NCBI GenBank assembly: GCA_965227265.1
Contig: OZ245738.1
Coordinates: forward strand, 4,041,117 to 4,105,116
Direction of reading: 5' to 3'
Length of the DNA stretch: 64,000 bases
Source of the DNA: UBA2336 sp965227265
Lineage (GTDB): Bacteria > Bacteroidota > Bacteroidia > Cytophagales > Cyclobacteriaceae
Shown here: positions 1-8,459 of the stretch, piece after piece
Position numbering within the stretch: the stretch's first letter is position 1
Layout of the letters: the number at the start of each line of letters is the position of its first letter
The notes under the pieces: generated by a model
Database searches by the model: none
What the model was told of the DNA's origin: nothing
What the model saw: only the letters and a program-made list of their open reading frames with translations
Made by a program: the position numbers and the translations under genes

Positions 1-604
1 ATTGATTCAGGTATTTTGGAAGCAGGGTAGGCGGAGCGCAAACCATAACTTTTGCGCCAAGCTTTTGCAAAGCAAAGATGTTAGACAACGCCACACGTGA
101 GTGGAGAATGTCACCGATGATGGCAATTTTCTTTCCGGTTACACTTCCCAGCTTTTCGCGAATGGAATAAGCATCAAGCAGAGCTTGTGTCGGATGTTCG
201 TGTGTGCCATCACCAGCGTTTACAATATTTGCTTTGATATGGCGTGATAAAAAGTGCGGAGCTCCAGCACTGGCATGCCGCATTACGATCATATCAACTT
301 TCATCGCCAGGATGTTGTTAACCGTATCCAGCAATGTTTCGCCTTTTTTTACGGAGCTGTTGGAAGCTGAGAAGTTTACTACATCGGCTGATAATCTTTT
401 CTGTGCAAGCTCAAACGATAATCGTGTACGCGTAGAGTTTTCGAAAAATACATTGGCAATGGTTACATCCCGTAAGGAAGGTACTTTCTTGATCGGACGA
501 TTGATAACCTGCTTAAAGTTATCGGCTGTTTCAAAAATAAGTTCTATGTCTTCTCGAGTGATGTCTTTAATTCCCAGCAAGTGCTTTTGACTCAGTTTCG
601 ACAT
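1..604 (-). CDS. pyrB: Aspartate carbamoyltransferase catalytic subunit (3' end cut by window)
   Basis: The first committed step of pyrimidine synthesis, carbamoyl phosphate plus aspartate to carbamoyl aspartate, in the cytosol. About 200 N-terminal residues are visible; the C-terminal aspartate-binding domain lies beyond the window edge. The carbamoyl-phosphate loop FFENSTRTRLSFE is near residues 53-65, and HPTQALLDAYSI follows near residue 160. The start is the ATG read as MSKLSQKHLLG, five bases after the pyrR stop, so pyrR and pyrB form one operon. carA, the preceding enzyme of the pathway, lies in the same window near 59.1 kb. Confidence 0.95.
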   Translation of the reverse strand, partial: MSKLSQKHLLGIKDITREDIELIFETADNFKQVINRPIKKVPSLRDVTIANVFFENSTRTRLSFELAQKRLSADVVNFSASNSSVKKGETLLDTVNNILAMKVDMIVMRHASAGAPHFLSRHIKANIVNAGDGTHEHPTQALLDAYSIREKLGSVTGKKIAIIGDILHSRVALSNIFALQKLGAKVMVCAPPTLLPKYLNQ

Positions 605-609
605 AATAT

Positions 610-1149
610 TCAATCCTTATTAATCAGCCAGATTTTATTGTTCGTTCCATTCTCCTCCAGCTCAACCAACACTTTTTGTGAGGCGAGTGTATTCACGATC
701 TTTCCAACATAATCCGGAGCGATAGGAAGATCACGATTATATTTTCTATCGATCAGCACGAGCAGCTCAACTTTTTCAGGCCGGCCGAAAGAAATCATGG
801 CATCCATGGCAGCGCGAACGGTACGGCCTGTAAACAGCACATCGTCAACCAACACCACTTTTTTGGCCTCAATCACAAACGGAATTCTTGTTTCAGTAGC
901 TTTAACAGGAATTTCCCTGCGCCTGTAATCATCGCGGTGGAAGGTTGTATCGAGAAGGCCTAACGGAATTGTTTTCTTTAAGATTTTCTCCAGTTTTTGA
1001 TGGATGATTTCAGCAAGTAAAACGCCTCTTGGCTGAAGGCCAATGATGACAGTTTCTGCGAAATCCTGGTGATTTTCGATTAATTGCTGGCAAAGACGGC
1101 TAAGGGTGATGTCGAGCAGGTCGGAATCGAGAATTAATTTTTTCTGCAT
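610..1149 (-). CDS. pyrR: PyrR-type bifunctional pyrimidine regulator / uracil phosphoribosyltransferase
   Basis: A 179-residue type I phosphoribosyltransferase. The PRPP loop VLVDDVLFTGRTVRAAMDA lies near residues 100-118, and the flanking PRGVLLAE and DRKYNRDLP segments match PyrR. Family members make UMP from uracil and PRPP, and in Firmicutes they also bind pyr mRNA. I see no anti-antiterminator leader upstream, so regulation by RNA binding is not shown here. It is the first gene of a pyrR-pyrB operon, with an exact -7 promoter element ten bases before its ATG. Confidence 0.92.
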   Translation of the reverse strand: MQKKLILDSDLLDITLSRLCQQLIENHQDFAETVIIGLQPRGVLLAEIIHQKLEKILKKTIPLGLLDTTFHRDDYRRREIPVKATETRIPFVIEAKKVVLVDDVLFTGRTVRAAMDAMISFGRPEKVELLVLIDRKYNRDLPIAPDYVGKIVNTLASQKVLVELEENGTNNKIWLINKD

Positions 1150-1159
1150 AAGCCGAACG

Positions 1160-1167
1160 CAAATATA
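1160..1167 (-). promoter_or_regulatory. -7 promoter element of pyrR-pyrB
   Basis: Reads TATATTTG on the minus strand, an exact match to the Bacteroidota -7 consensus TAnnTTTG, ten bases before the pyrR ATG. No good TTTG -33 box is found at the usual 19-base spacing. It sits in the 38-base gap after the upstream gene. Confidence 0.55.
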
Positions 1168-1187
1168 CAGAAAATATCAAACTGCGA

Positions 1188-2783
1188 TTAATTGATTGTA
1201 ACGCGGTTGATGTAAAAAATATCTTTCGTTTTTCCTTCCCACTCCTTTATCGTTTGATACCCATACATGTAAAAGCTCTTATCGTACCAATGGCGAACCC
1301 TTCCGTCTTTACTTTCGGATCGGATCACGTCCTGAGAATTCTTCGTTTTAACTTTTTGTGTAGACTCAGAAACCTTATAGTCTTGAAGATCGATTTCTTT
1401 TATGATCAAATCAGACTCTTTTTTGAATAGGAAATAAAGTTTGTTTTTATCCAGATAAAAATCCGTAATCTGATTTTGGGTTGGCATTTTGATGTCATCC
1501 AGATCAATGCTATAATCTGCCAGTACTTCACCTGCTGGATTGAAAAGGATCACCTGCGATTGAACTGTTTTTATTTCCTGTACGCTGCTCATGTTATTTC
1601 CGTAGTAACGTGCATCGTTTGTGTTGTACATACCTGACCCGGGATAGTAAGGACCATACCCATACCTGCTTCCGTAGGCGCCATAGCTATAGGGATTATA
1701 GGCGTAGGGATTACCCCGTGAGTTGTAATTATCTTTAGAGGGGATATAAGTTTCGGCCAATAAAATAAATCCTTTTTCGTGCTCAATAATCTTATGAGGC
1801 ATGATGTAGTTTGAAAAATCTACCTCACTGTTATGTTCTAACGCTCGTTTTGTTTTGGCTTTTATTTTTTCAGCTCGCTTAGGCCGCATGTGATCCAGGT
1901 AATGTTGCAGCTGACCCAGGTATGAAAATTTAATTTCCTGATCAGCAAACGGATTTACCGGTACAGCATAAAAACCAGTGGATTGATTTACCCCGGGATT
2001 TCCCCAGGTTCCCAAAATCATCAGGTCATCGCGTGTAAGACTACTGCTAATACCGGTTTGCAAATTACGATCCTTCATGGAGATAACATCTTCGAGTAAT
2101 TGTTTGCCCCAGGGATCAAATGTTCTAAAAATGATTTTGTTGTTGTCGCGATTTTCACGATTGATAAGTACTGTATTGAAAGTTTGATTATCGTTAACAC
2201 GAACGTCAACAAGTTCGGTGCGCTTCTTAAAGAAGCCGGGTATAATTTTAAAATTGTTCGTGGACGTAATGAAAACAAATACAGCAGGCTCACCTTCTAC
2301 CTCACCTCCTAAAATGAAATTGTCACCGCATTTATTAAAATGTGTCAGGTTGATTTTTAATTCTGTTGTAATTTTAGTTCGTTTTTGCTCATACGAAGTG
2401 AGGTCAACGGAGATCACTTCGAGATCACCTTTGAATTCATTTTTAATAAACAGAAGATGAATAAAACCATGAGAATGTTCGTATCCCATGAGTTCACCTT
2501 CATTATCCACTTCCAATTCCAGGATTTTTTTCTCCTTTACTGCACTGTCTAGTAAGATGAGTTCCCAAATACGATTATGGTCGTTGTATTTTGATTTTTT
2601 ACGGAATAAGGCCAGTCCATCTTCCTTAAGAGGAATGATGGTGAAATCTTCATCGCTGTAGCGTTGAACTATTTCATAGCGTTCGGCCTGCTGCACTTGA
2701 GCTTGCGCGAAAACCGAAAAAAGGATACAAAGCGCAAAAACAGGTATCCGAATCATGAATAGTAAACGATGCTCTCTACGCAT
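1188..2783 (-). CDS. Secreted hypothetical protein with a Gly/Tyr-rich segment
   Basis: 531 residues. The N-terminus has a hydrophobic signal segment (IPVFALCILFSVFAQAQ), so export is likely; initiation could also be at Met10. The body alternates beta-strand-like stretches, with patterns that may be propeller-like, but I recognise no family. Around residues 350-395 there is a low-complexity stretch rich in Gly, Tyr, Asn and Pro. Its start codon overlaps the stop of the EVE gene by one base (TAATG), so the two are probably translated together. The function is unknown. Confidence 0.7.
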   Translation of the reverse strand: MRREHRLLFMIRIPVFALCILFSVFAQAQVQQAERYEIVQRYSDEDFTIIPLKEDGLALFRKKSKYNDHNRIWELILLDSAVKEKKILELEVDNEGELMGYEHSHGFIHLLFIKNEFKGDLEVISVDLTSYEQKRTKITTELKINLTHFNKCGDNFILGGEVEGEPAVFVFITSTNNFKIIPGFFKKRTELVDVRVNDNQTFNTVLINRENRDNNKIIFRTFDPWGKQLLEDVISMKDRNLQTGISSSLTRDDLMILGTWGNPGVNQSTGFYAVPVNPFADQEIKFSYLGQLQHYLDHMRPKRAEKIKAKTKRALEHNSEVDFSNYIMPHKIIEHEKGFILLAETYIPSKDNYNSRGNPYAYNPYSYGAYGSRYGYGPYYPGSGMYNTNDARYYGNNMSSVQEIKTVQSQVILFNPAGEVLADYSIDLDDIKMPTQNQITDFYLDKNKLYFLFKKESDLIIKEIDLQDYKVSESTQKVKTKNSQDVIRSESKDGRVRHWYDKSFYMYGYQTIKEWEGKTKDIFYINRVTIN

Positions 2784-3187
2784 TATTTTCCTTCGCTCAA
2801 GGCGATTATTGAATCAAATTCTTCTGCCTTAACAGGCTGAACGGATAACCGGGAAACTCTTACCAAAACCATGTCCGCAAGTTTTTTTATGGCCTTAACC
2901 TGCGCAAGTGTGACCGGGTTTTTCAGCTTCTTATTAACTTCCAGATCAACCACTAACCAATCTTTGTCTTTTGGATCGGGATAAGCTTCTTTGGAAACTT
3001 TTGAGATTCCAATAACGGCTTTGTCATCTCCGCTATGATAGAAAAAAGCCAGATCGCCTTTTTTCATTGCTTTCAGATTGTTGCGCGCCTGAAAATTTCT
3101 AACGCCATCCCAGGTAGTTTTTTTGTCGCGGACCAGATCTTCCCAGGAATATGTTCCCGGTTCAGTTTTTACAAGCCAGTAGTTCAT
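2783..3187 (-). CDS. EVE domain-containing protein
   Basis: 134 residues making up a single EVE (PUA-like) domain. The family signature is clear: MNYWLVKTEP at the start, then YSWEDL, WDGVRNFQARN near residues 26-36, and a DLAFFYHSG strand near 46-54. EVE and related YTH/PUA folds bind modified bases in DNA or RNA, but the cellular role of most stand-alone members is unclear. It overlaps the following secreted-protein gene by one base. Confidence 0.9.
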   Translation of the reverse strand: MNYWLVKTEPGTYSWEDLVRDKKTTWDGVRNFQARNNLKAMKKGDLAFFYHSGDDKAVIGISKVSKEAYPDPKDKDWLVVDLEVNKKLKNPVTLAQVKAIKKLADMVLVRVSRLSVQPVKAEEFDSIIALSEGK

Positions 3188-3196
3188 GCACGTAAA

Positions 3197-3460
3197 TTAT
3201 AAATTTTTCACAATGAAAGTGATATGGTCTTTTTCTTCGCCTTTCAGTTTTCCAAGGCTGCCGATATACGTTGAAGCGCTTTCTATTTTGGTTAGTTTTT
3301 TATCAGATCTTTTGAATCTGAAAAAATAATCGCATAGGGTTTAACCAGGTCGTATTGCTTGGTTAGATAAAAGCTGTCGTTTTTAGCTTGTTCATATCCG
3401 TCACCCGGAATTCCTTTTTTGGAATAGATGTTAATGAAACCGTAGTTGGGTGTTAATAAG
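3197..3460 (-). pseudogene. Truncated, frameshifted C-terminal gene remnant
   Basis: Between purF and the EVE gene the minus strand holds about 88 codons of protein-like sequence in two frames. The first frame reads NYGFINIYSKKG, then YLTKQYDLVKPYAIIFSD, and reaches a stop just after an A6 run near 3295-3300. One extra A there would join it to the second frame, which reads KIESASTYIGSLGKLKG and ends at TAA (3197-3199). No start codon or N-terminal part remains; the frame simply runs into the purF 3' end. I infer the tail of a deleted gene. The family is not recognised. Confidence 0.5.
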
Positions 3461-5336
3461 CGCGTACTAATTTCCCATCCATAAAATTGACATATGATCG
3501 GTTTGCTACACGGGTACCTCCTACAGTAGGATAGTTACCTGTAAAATACCAATCACCATTATGACCTGGAATAGCTTTGTGTAAGTTGTCTACTGTTTGA
3601 AAAACAACTTGTACCTCAGCTTTCATATCGGCTGGTTTAACAATCTCGGAGATTTTCTGTGAGATTTGTTCATCTGTAAATTGTTCGTACAGTTTTTGGA
3701 CATAGTTTTTAGGTCGTTCTTCCTGTAGTGAACGCTGGCAGGCTTCGTAGACCTCACCCAGCAGGTAATCTTTACCCTGATCTTTTAACAGTTCAATCAT
3801 TGCACGAAATGCAACGAAATCACCCATGCGGCTCATGTCAATTCCATAGCAATCCGGAAAGCGTATCTGCGGAGCAGATGAAACGACAATTACTTTTTTA
3901 GGATGAAGCCGATCAAGCATTTTCAAAATGCTCTTTTCAAGTGTTGTTCCCCGAACGATTGAGTCGTCAATAACAACCAACGTATCCTTGTCCTTATTCA
4001 CAACTTCATAAGTAGTATCGTAAATATGCGCCACCATTTCATCGCGGTGACTGTCATCGGTGATGAACGTCCGGAGCTTGGCATCCTTGATGACGATTTT
4101 TTCTACTCTTGGTCTAAACGATAAAACCTCATCAAGCGGATCGATGGTACTTTTACCATCAATGAAAATTTCTTTTTGCTTATTGATCAGGTAATCCTCC
4201 ACACCCGCCATCAATCCATAAAATGCAGTCTCGGCTGTGTTGGGTATGTATGAGAATACGGTATTCTTTAAATCAAAATTGATTGCCTTAAGCACCTGCG
4301 GAACAAGTGATCTGCCTAACTGCTTACGCTCGCGATAGATTTCAGGATCATTACCGCGCGAGAAGTAAATCCGTTCAAAGCTGCAGGATTTTTTCTCGCC
4401 TTGCTCCACGATAGGGTGCATGGCAAACTCTCCATTCTTTGAGATCACTAAAGCATGACCAGGTTTTACTTCTTCGATCTGACTATAGTTAATATTAAAT
4501 GCTGTCTTGATCGCAGGTTTCTCGGAAGCAACAACAACAACTTCATCATCTGCATAGTAATACGCTGGGCGAATGCCATTTGGATCACGCACTACAAAAG
4601 CTGATCCCGATCCGGTTAAGCCGGCCATGGTATATCCGCCATCAAAATCTTTGCAGGCTCTGCGCAATACATTCTGAAGCTCTACTTCTTCTTCAATGAT
4701 TTCAGATACCTCTTTATTAGAGTACTTGTTTTTATATTTTTCGAACAATCCCTGAACTTCTTCGTCCAGAAAGTGACCGATCTTTTCCATTACGGTTACC
4801 GTATCAACTTTCTCTTTTGGATGTTGTCCGAGATTTACGAGGATGTCAAATAACTCATCCACGTTAGTCATGTTAAAGTTTCCGGCCATTACCAGGTTTC
4901 GGCTTCTCCAGTTATTCTGACGAAGAAATGGGTGCACACTTTCAATACTATTAATGCCGTGTGTTCCGTACCGGAGATGGCCTAACCAAAGCTCACCGGT
5001 GAAAGCTACATTTTCCTTTAGCCACTTTTCGTTGCTGAACTTATCCTTTCCTGCCTTTTGAGCCTTCTTGAATTTTTTTCCAATCTTTTTGAAGAGATCT
5101 GCGACAGGTTGTGCTTTTATTGACCGATAGCGACTGATGTAACGCTGTCCGGGTTCGGTATCAATTTTAATGTTGGCAACTCCGGCACCGTCCTGGCCGC
5201 GGTTATGCTGCTTTTCCATGAGGATGTACATCTTATTCATCGCATAAGAAGTACCGTACTTTTCAATGTAGTAGGAAAGGGGTTTACGCAGACGAATCAG
5301 CGCAATACCGCACTCGTGAAGAATTTCATCGCTCAT
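3453..5336 (-). CDS. purF: Amidophosphoribosyltransferase
   Basis: 627 residues, longer than the roughly 470-505 of classical PurF, as is usual for the Bacteroidota form. It transfers the glutamine amide nitrogen to PRPP, giving phosphoribosylamine, the first step of purine synthesis. The class II glutaminase domain begins at HECGIALIR; Cys9 is the expected N-terminal nucleophile after propeptide removal. LGHLRYGTHG and the following strands complete that domain. The PRPP motif VVIDDSIVRGTTLEKS lies around residue 460. The gene ends with the family-typical LVRAY. It starts nine bases after nuoN. Confidence 0.95.
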   Translation of the reverse strand: MSDEILHECGIALIRLRKPLSYYIEKYGTSYAMNKMYILMEKQHNRGQDGAGVANIKIDTEPGQRYISRYRSIKAQPVADLFKKIGKKFKKAQKAGKDKFSNEKWLKENVAFTGELWLGHLRYGTHGINSIESVHPFLRQNNWRSRNLVMAGNFNMTNVDELFDILVNLGQHPKEKVDTVTVMEKIGHFLDEEVQGLFEKYKNKYSNKEVSEIIEEEVELQNVLRRACKDFDGGYTMAGLTGSGSAFVVRDPNGIRPAYYYADDEVVVVASEKPAIKTAFNINYSQIEEVKPGHALVISKNGEFAMHPIVEQGEKKSCSFERIYFSRGNDPEIYRERKQLGRSLVPQVLKAINFDLKNTVFSYIPNTAETAFYGLMAGVEDYLINKQKEIFIDGKSTIDPLDEVLSFRPRVEKIVIKDAKLRTFITDDSHRDEMVAHIYDTTYEVVNKDKDTLVVIDDSIVRGTTLEKSILKMLDRLHPKKVIVVSSAPQIRFPDCYGIDMSRMGDFVAFRAMIELLKDQGKDYLLGEVYEACQRSLQEERPKNYVQKLYEQFTDEQISQKISEIVKPADMKAEVQVVFQTVDNLHKAIPGHNGDWYFTGNYPTVGGTRVANRSYVNFMDGKLVRAY

Positions 5337-5345
5337 GAAGCCGTA

Positions 5346-6839
5346 TTAAAACACAAAGTTAATCGTATTCAGCCAACCCATCAACAAATCGGGCCGGATG
5401 AATAAAAACACTATACCTACAACCAAAATGAACGCCAAAAAATTCTCGAAACGCGTGTTTTGCTGTTTAGGCTCGGATAGTGGTGTTTTAAGAAATGCGT
5501 AATACGGGATTTTGAGATAGAAGAACAGTGAAATAACAGTGTTTAAAAGGCCGAAAACCAATAGCCAGAGCAGAATTTGCTTTCCGGTTAGTTCATAACT
5601 GGTCCAAAGAGAAGCAAAAATAAAAAGCTTGGATGTAAACCCACCTGTTGGCGGAATGCCTGATAAAGAGACAAATCCAATGAGCATTACGATACTTGCA
5701 AACAGAAAAGTTTTGCCCACTCCGCTAAACGATTGGATTGATTCGATCTGATTCGTTTCAAACGCTTGCAGCAGAATAAGTACAGCGAAATTAGCAATCA
5801 GGTACACGGCACTGTAGAATAATAGTGCGTGTGTACCTTGTTCAGTGAAGCAAACAATTCCGATCAGCAGAAATCCGGACTGTGCAATTGAACTGTAGGC
5901 CATTAACCGCTTTGGACTGGTTTGCCATAACGCTGAAAAATTTCCGATCGCAATGGTCAGCATAGCAATAGCGCCCAGCATCAATTGCCAGTCAAGCTGA
6001 CTTTGACCGTATAAATTAATAATCATGGCAAACTTGCTGAGAACTGCAATGCCCGCCAGCTTAGGTACAACCGATAAGAATGCTACTACGGGCATCGGTG
6101 AGCCTTCGTATACATCGGGCGACCAGATGTGCATGGGAGCTGCGGCTACTTTATACAGAAATCCTGCAAGTGCCATAAAGCCCGCTACCGTCACTAATAA
6201 AGATTGATTTTTTATTAGCCTGTCAACAAATTCGAGTGAAGAAAAATCAAGTGTTCCGGTTATGCCGAAGAGAATAGAAAAGCCATATAACATAATGGCT
6301 GAAGCAGCTGAGCCGAACAAAAAATATTTTAAACTTCCTTCAGCTCCTTTTTTTGTAAAGCTGTATCCAGCCAAAACATAACTGCTGATAGATAAAAGTT
6401 CCAACGAAATAAATACCATGATCAGGTTTGTACTCATCACGAGTAGGTGAGCTCCTACTACAGCTGACAAAAGGAGCGCATAAAACTCTGAGTTAAATCG
6501 TTCAGAGGAAATATCACGACTACGCAATGACATGAGGACAGTTAGAATTCCGCCAATGTCAATCAGGATTTTAAAATAAGTTACATATTGGTCGCTTCTG
6601 ATCAGGCCAGCAAATAACTTGAATGGAATTGCATAGACATGCCAGCAAGAGATTGTATAGACAAGGCTTGCAAACAGAAATGTTAGTGCAAGCAAAGCAT
6701 TGGAATTTGTTTTTTTAGTACGGAGAAAAAATCCAACAAAGATTATCAATACGATCCCGCAAGCCAGTATTAGTTCAGGCATGGCGAAGTACAGGCTTAC
6801 GCTGATGGATTTAAGCTTTGAAAGTAAGTTTGTTTCCAA
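5346..6839 (-). CDS. nuoN: NADH-quinone oxidoreductase subunit N
   Basis: 497 residues, a polytopic membrane protein of about 14 helices and one of three antiporter-like proton-pumping subunits of complex I. The proton_antipo_M pattern is visible: SLELLSISSYVLAGY near residues 145-160, the YKVAAAPMHIWSPDVYEGSP loop near 232-250, and LMAYSSIAQSGF near 312-323. It is last in the nuoH-N series and only two bases separate it from nuoM. Confidence 0.95.
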   Translation of the reverse strand: METNLLSKLKSISVSLYFAMPELILACGIVLIIFVGFFLRTKKTNSNALLALTFLFASLVYTISCWHVYAIPFKLFAGLIRSDQYVTYFKILIDIGGILTVLMSLRSRDISSERFNSEFYALLLSAVVGAHLLVMSTNLIMVFISLELLSISSYVLAGYSFTKKGAEGSLKYFLFGSAASAIMLYGFSILFGITGTLDFSSLEFVDRLIKNQSLLVTVAGFMALAGFLYKVAAAPMHIWSPDVYEGSPMPVVAFLSVVPKLAGIAVLSKFAMIINLYGQSQLDWQLMLGAIAMLTIAIGNFSALWQTSPKRLMAYSSIAQSGFLLIGIVCFTEQGTHALLFYSAVYLIANFAVLILLQAFETNQIESIQSFSGVGKTFLFASIVMLIGFVSLSGIPPTGGFTSKLFIFASLWTSYELTGKQILLWLLVFGLLNTVISLFFYLKIPYYAFLKTPLSEPKQQNTRFENFLAFILVVGIVFLFIRPDLLMGWLNTINFVF

Positions 6840-6841
6840 CC

Positions 6842-8455
6842 TTACGGGTTTTGAATGAATCGGATTGAATTAAAAAGAGACTCAGAAAAATTTTGGGCAA
6901 AGGGATTTATATAGTCCAATAGTATCTGTGGAAAAATTCCGAAGATAAAAATCAATAAGGCCAGTGAAGTTAACATTCCAAACTCGCGCTTATCGAGATC
7001 GGTTAGTTGTTCAGTCCGAATATCTCCTTTAACACTAAACGGCCCGAAGAACATACGTTGTAATGTCCATAGATAGTAGGCTGCTCCCAGAATTAATCCA
7101 AGTGCCGCCACAACCGCAAAACCTTCGCTGATGAGTTGATTGGTAGAACCTGAAGCAAAAGCGCCTAACAAGATCATGATCTCGGCAATAAATCCTGAGA
7201 AGCCCGGAAGGCCTAACGAAGCAAAGAATGCAATCAATACAAACACAAAGAACACAGGCATTTTTGAAGTGAGGCCTGAATAATTATTAATGAGCCGGTC
7301 ATTCGTACGATCATACAAAACACCTGCAATCAAAAATAGCATCGCAGAAATAAATCCGTGGCTGAACATTTGATAGACTGCACCGGAAACTCCTTCTGTT
7401 GTGAGAGACGCTAGACCCAGCAGAACAAATCCCATGTGCGATACAGATGAATACGCGATCAATCGCTTGAGATCTTTGCTCGCTAAGGCATTCAATGCTC
7501 CATAAATAATAGAGATTACACCGACCCACGCCACAAACGTGCTTAGCGCAATGGCTGCATCCGGGAAGATGGGATATGCAATGCGCAGTAAACCGTATGC
7601 GCCCACTTTCAACAATAATGCTGCAAGAATAACCGATATCGGTGTGGGTGCTTCTACGTGGGCATCGGGCAACCAGGTATGCAACGGAACAGCCGGAAGC
7701 TTAATAACAAATCCAACAAATAGTAATATGAATGCCCACCAGCGTGCAGTGTGTGAACCGAGCATCCAGCCTTCATCGGGATTAAGTATTGATCCGAAAA
7801 TATAATTGGCCGGATCGCTCATGTGCAGGAGATTAAACGTATGCACGATGGTATCGCCCGATTCAGGAGCTTGTACGGAAATAACCAATGCGATGAGCAC
7901 GATCAGAATCAAGATAGATCCGAACAGTGTATACAGTAAGAATTTAATCGAAGCATATTCTCGTTTCGGTCCGCCCCAAATACCAATGAGGAAATACATT
8001 GGCAAGAGCATGAATTCAAAAAATAAATAGAAGAGCAGAAAATCTAATGCTGTGAATGTTCCAATGATAGAGGCATTCAAAATCCATAACAAGATGAAAT
8101 AGCCCTTTACATTTTTTTCGATCGTCCACGATGAGATTCCTGCAATAAGCATGATCAACACCGTCAGCGCTACCATGCTGAATCCTAACCCATCTATTCC
8201 AAGGAAGTATTCCGCTTTTAGAATTCCCCAGCTTCCCAGGTCAATGGAGAACCAATTAATCTTCTCCATCAATTGAAAGGAACTAAACTGGGGATTCGTT
8301 TGATTAAGGATCAAAAAGACAATAACCAATTGAATTGCAGAAACAGCGAGTGTTAATATGCGAAAAGTTTTTTTTGCTTCAGCAGGAATGAAGAGCGCAA
8401 GCAACGCCACCACGAGGGGTGTGAAAATTAAATACGTAAGCAGGTGCTGCATCAT
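6842..8455 (-). CDS. nuoM: NADH-quinone oxidoreductase subunit M
   Basis: 537 residues, an inner-membrane antiporter-like subunit of complex I. Landmarks are FFEFMLLPMYFLIGIWGG near residues 145-162 with the conserved Glu of TM5, VIKLPAVPLHTWLPDAHVEAPT near 250-271, and LIAYSSVSHMGFVLLG near 325-340. The length is normal for the family. It lies four bases from nuoL and two from nuoN, consistent with one transcript. Confidence 0.96.
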   Translation of the reverse strand: MMQHLLTYLIFTPLVVALLALFIPAEAKKTFRILTLAVSAIQLVIVFLILNQTNPQFSSFQLMEKINWFSIDLGSWGILKAEYFLGIDGLGFSMVALTVLIMLIAGISSWTIEKNVKGYFILLWILNASIIGTFTALDFLLFYLFFEFMLLPMYFLIGIWGGPKREYASIKFLLYTLFGSILILIVLIALVISVQAPESGDTIVHTFNLLHMSDPANYIFGSILNPDEGWMLGSHTARWWAFILLFVGFVIKLPAVPLHTWLPDAHVEAPTPISVILAALLLKVGAYGLLRIAYPIFPDAAIALSTFVAWVGVISIIYGALNALASKDLKRLIAYSSVSHMGFVLLGLASLTTEGVSGAVYQMFSHGFISAMLFLIAGVLYDRTNDRLINNYSGLTSKMPVFFVFVLIAFFASLGLPGFSGFIAEIMILLGAFASGSTNQLISEGFAVVAALGLILGAAYYLWTLQRMFFGPFSVKGDIRTEQLTDLDKREFGMLTSLALLIFIFGIFPQILLDYINPFAQNFSESLFNSIRFIQNP

Positions 8456-8459
8456 GCTG

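Noticed and set aside
1600..1740. Gly/Tyr-rich repetitive stretch in the secreted protein at 1188-2783 as a possible tandem repeat locus
   Set aside because: The codons vary and no exact nucleotide repeat unit is present; it is a low-complexity linker.
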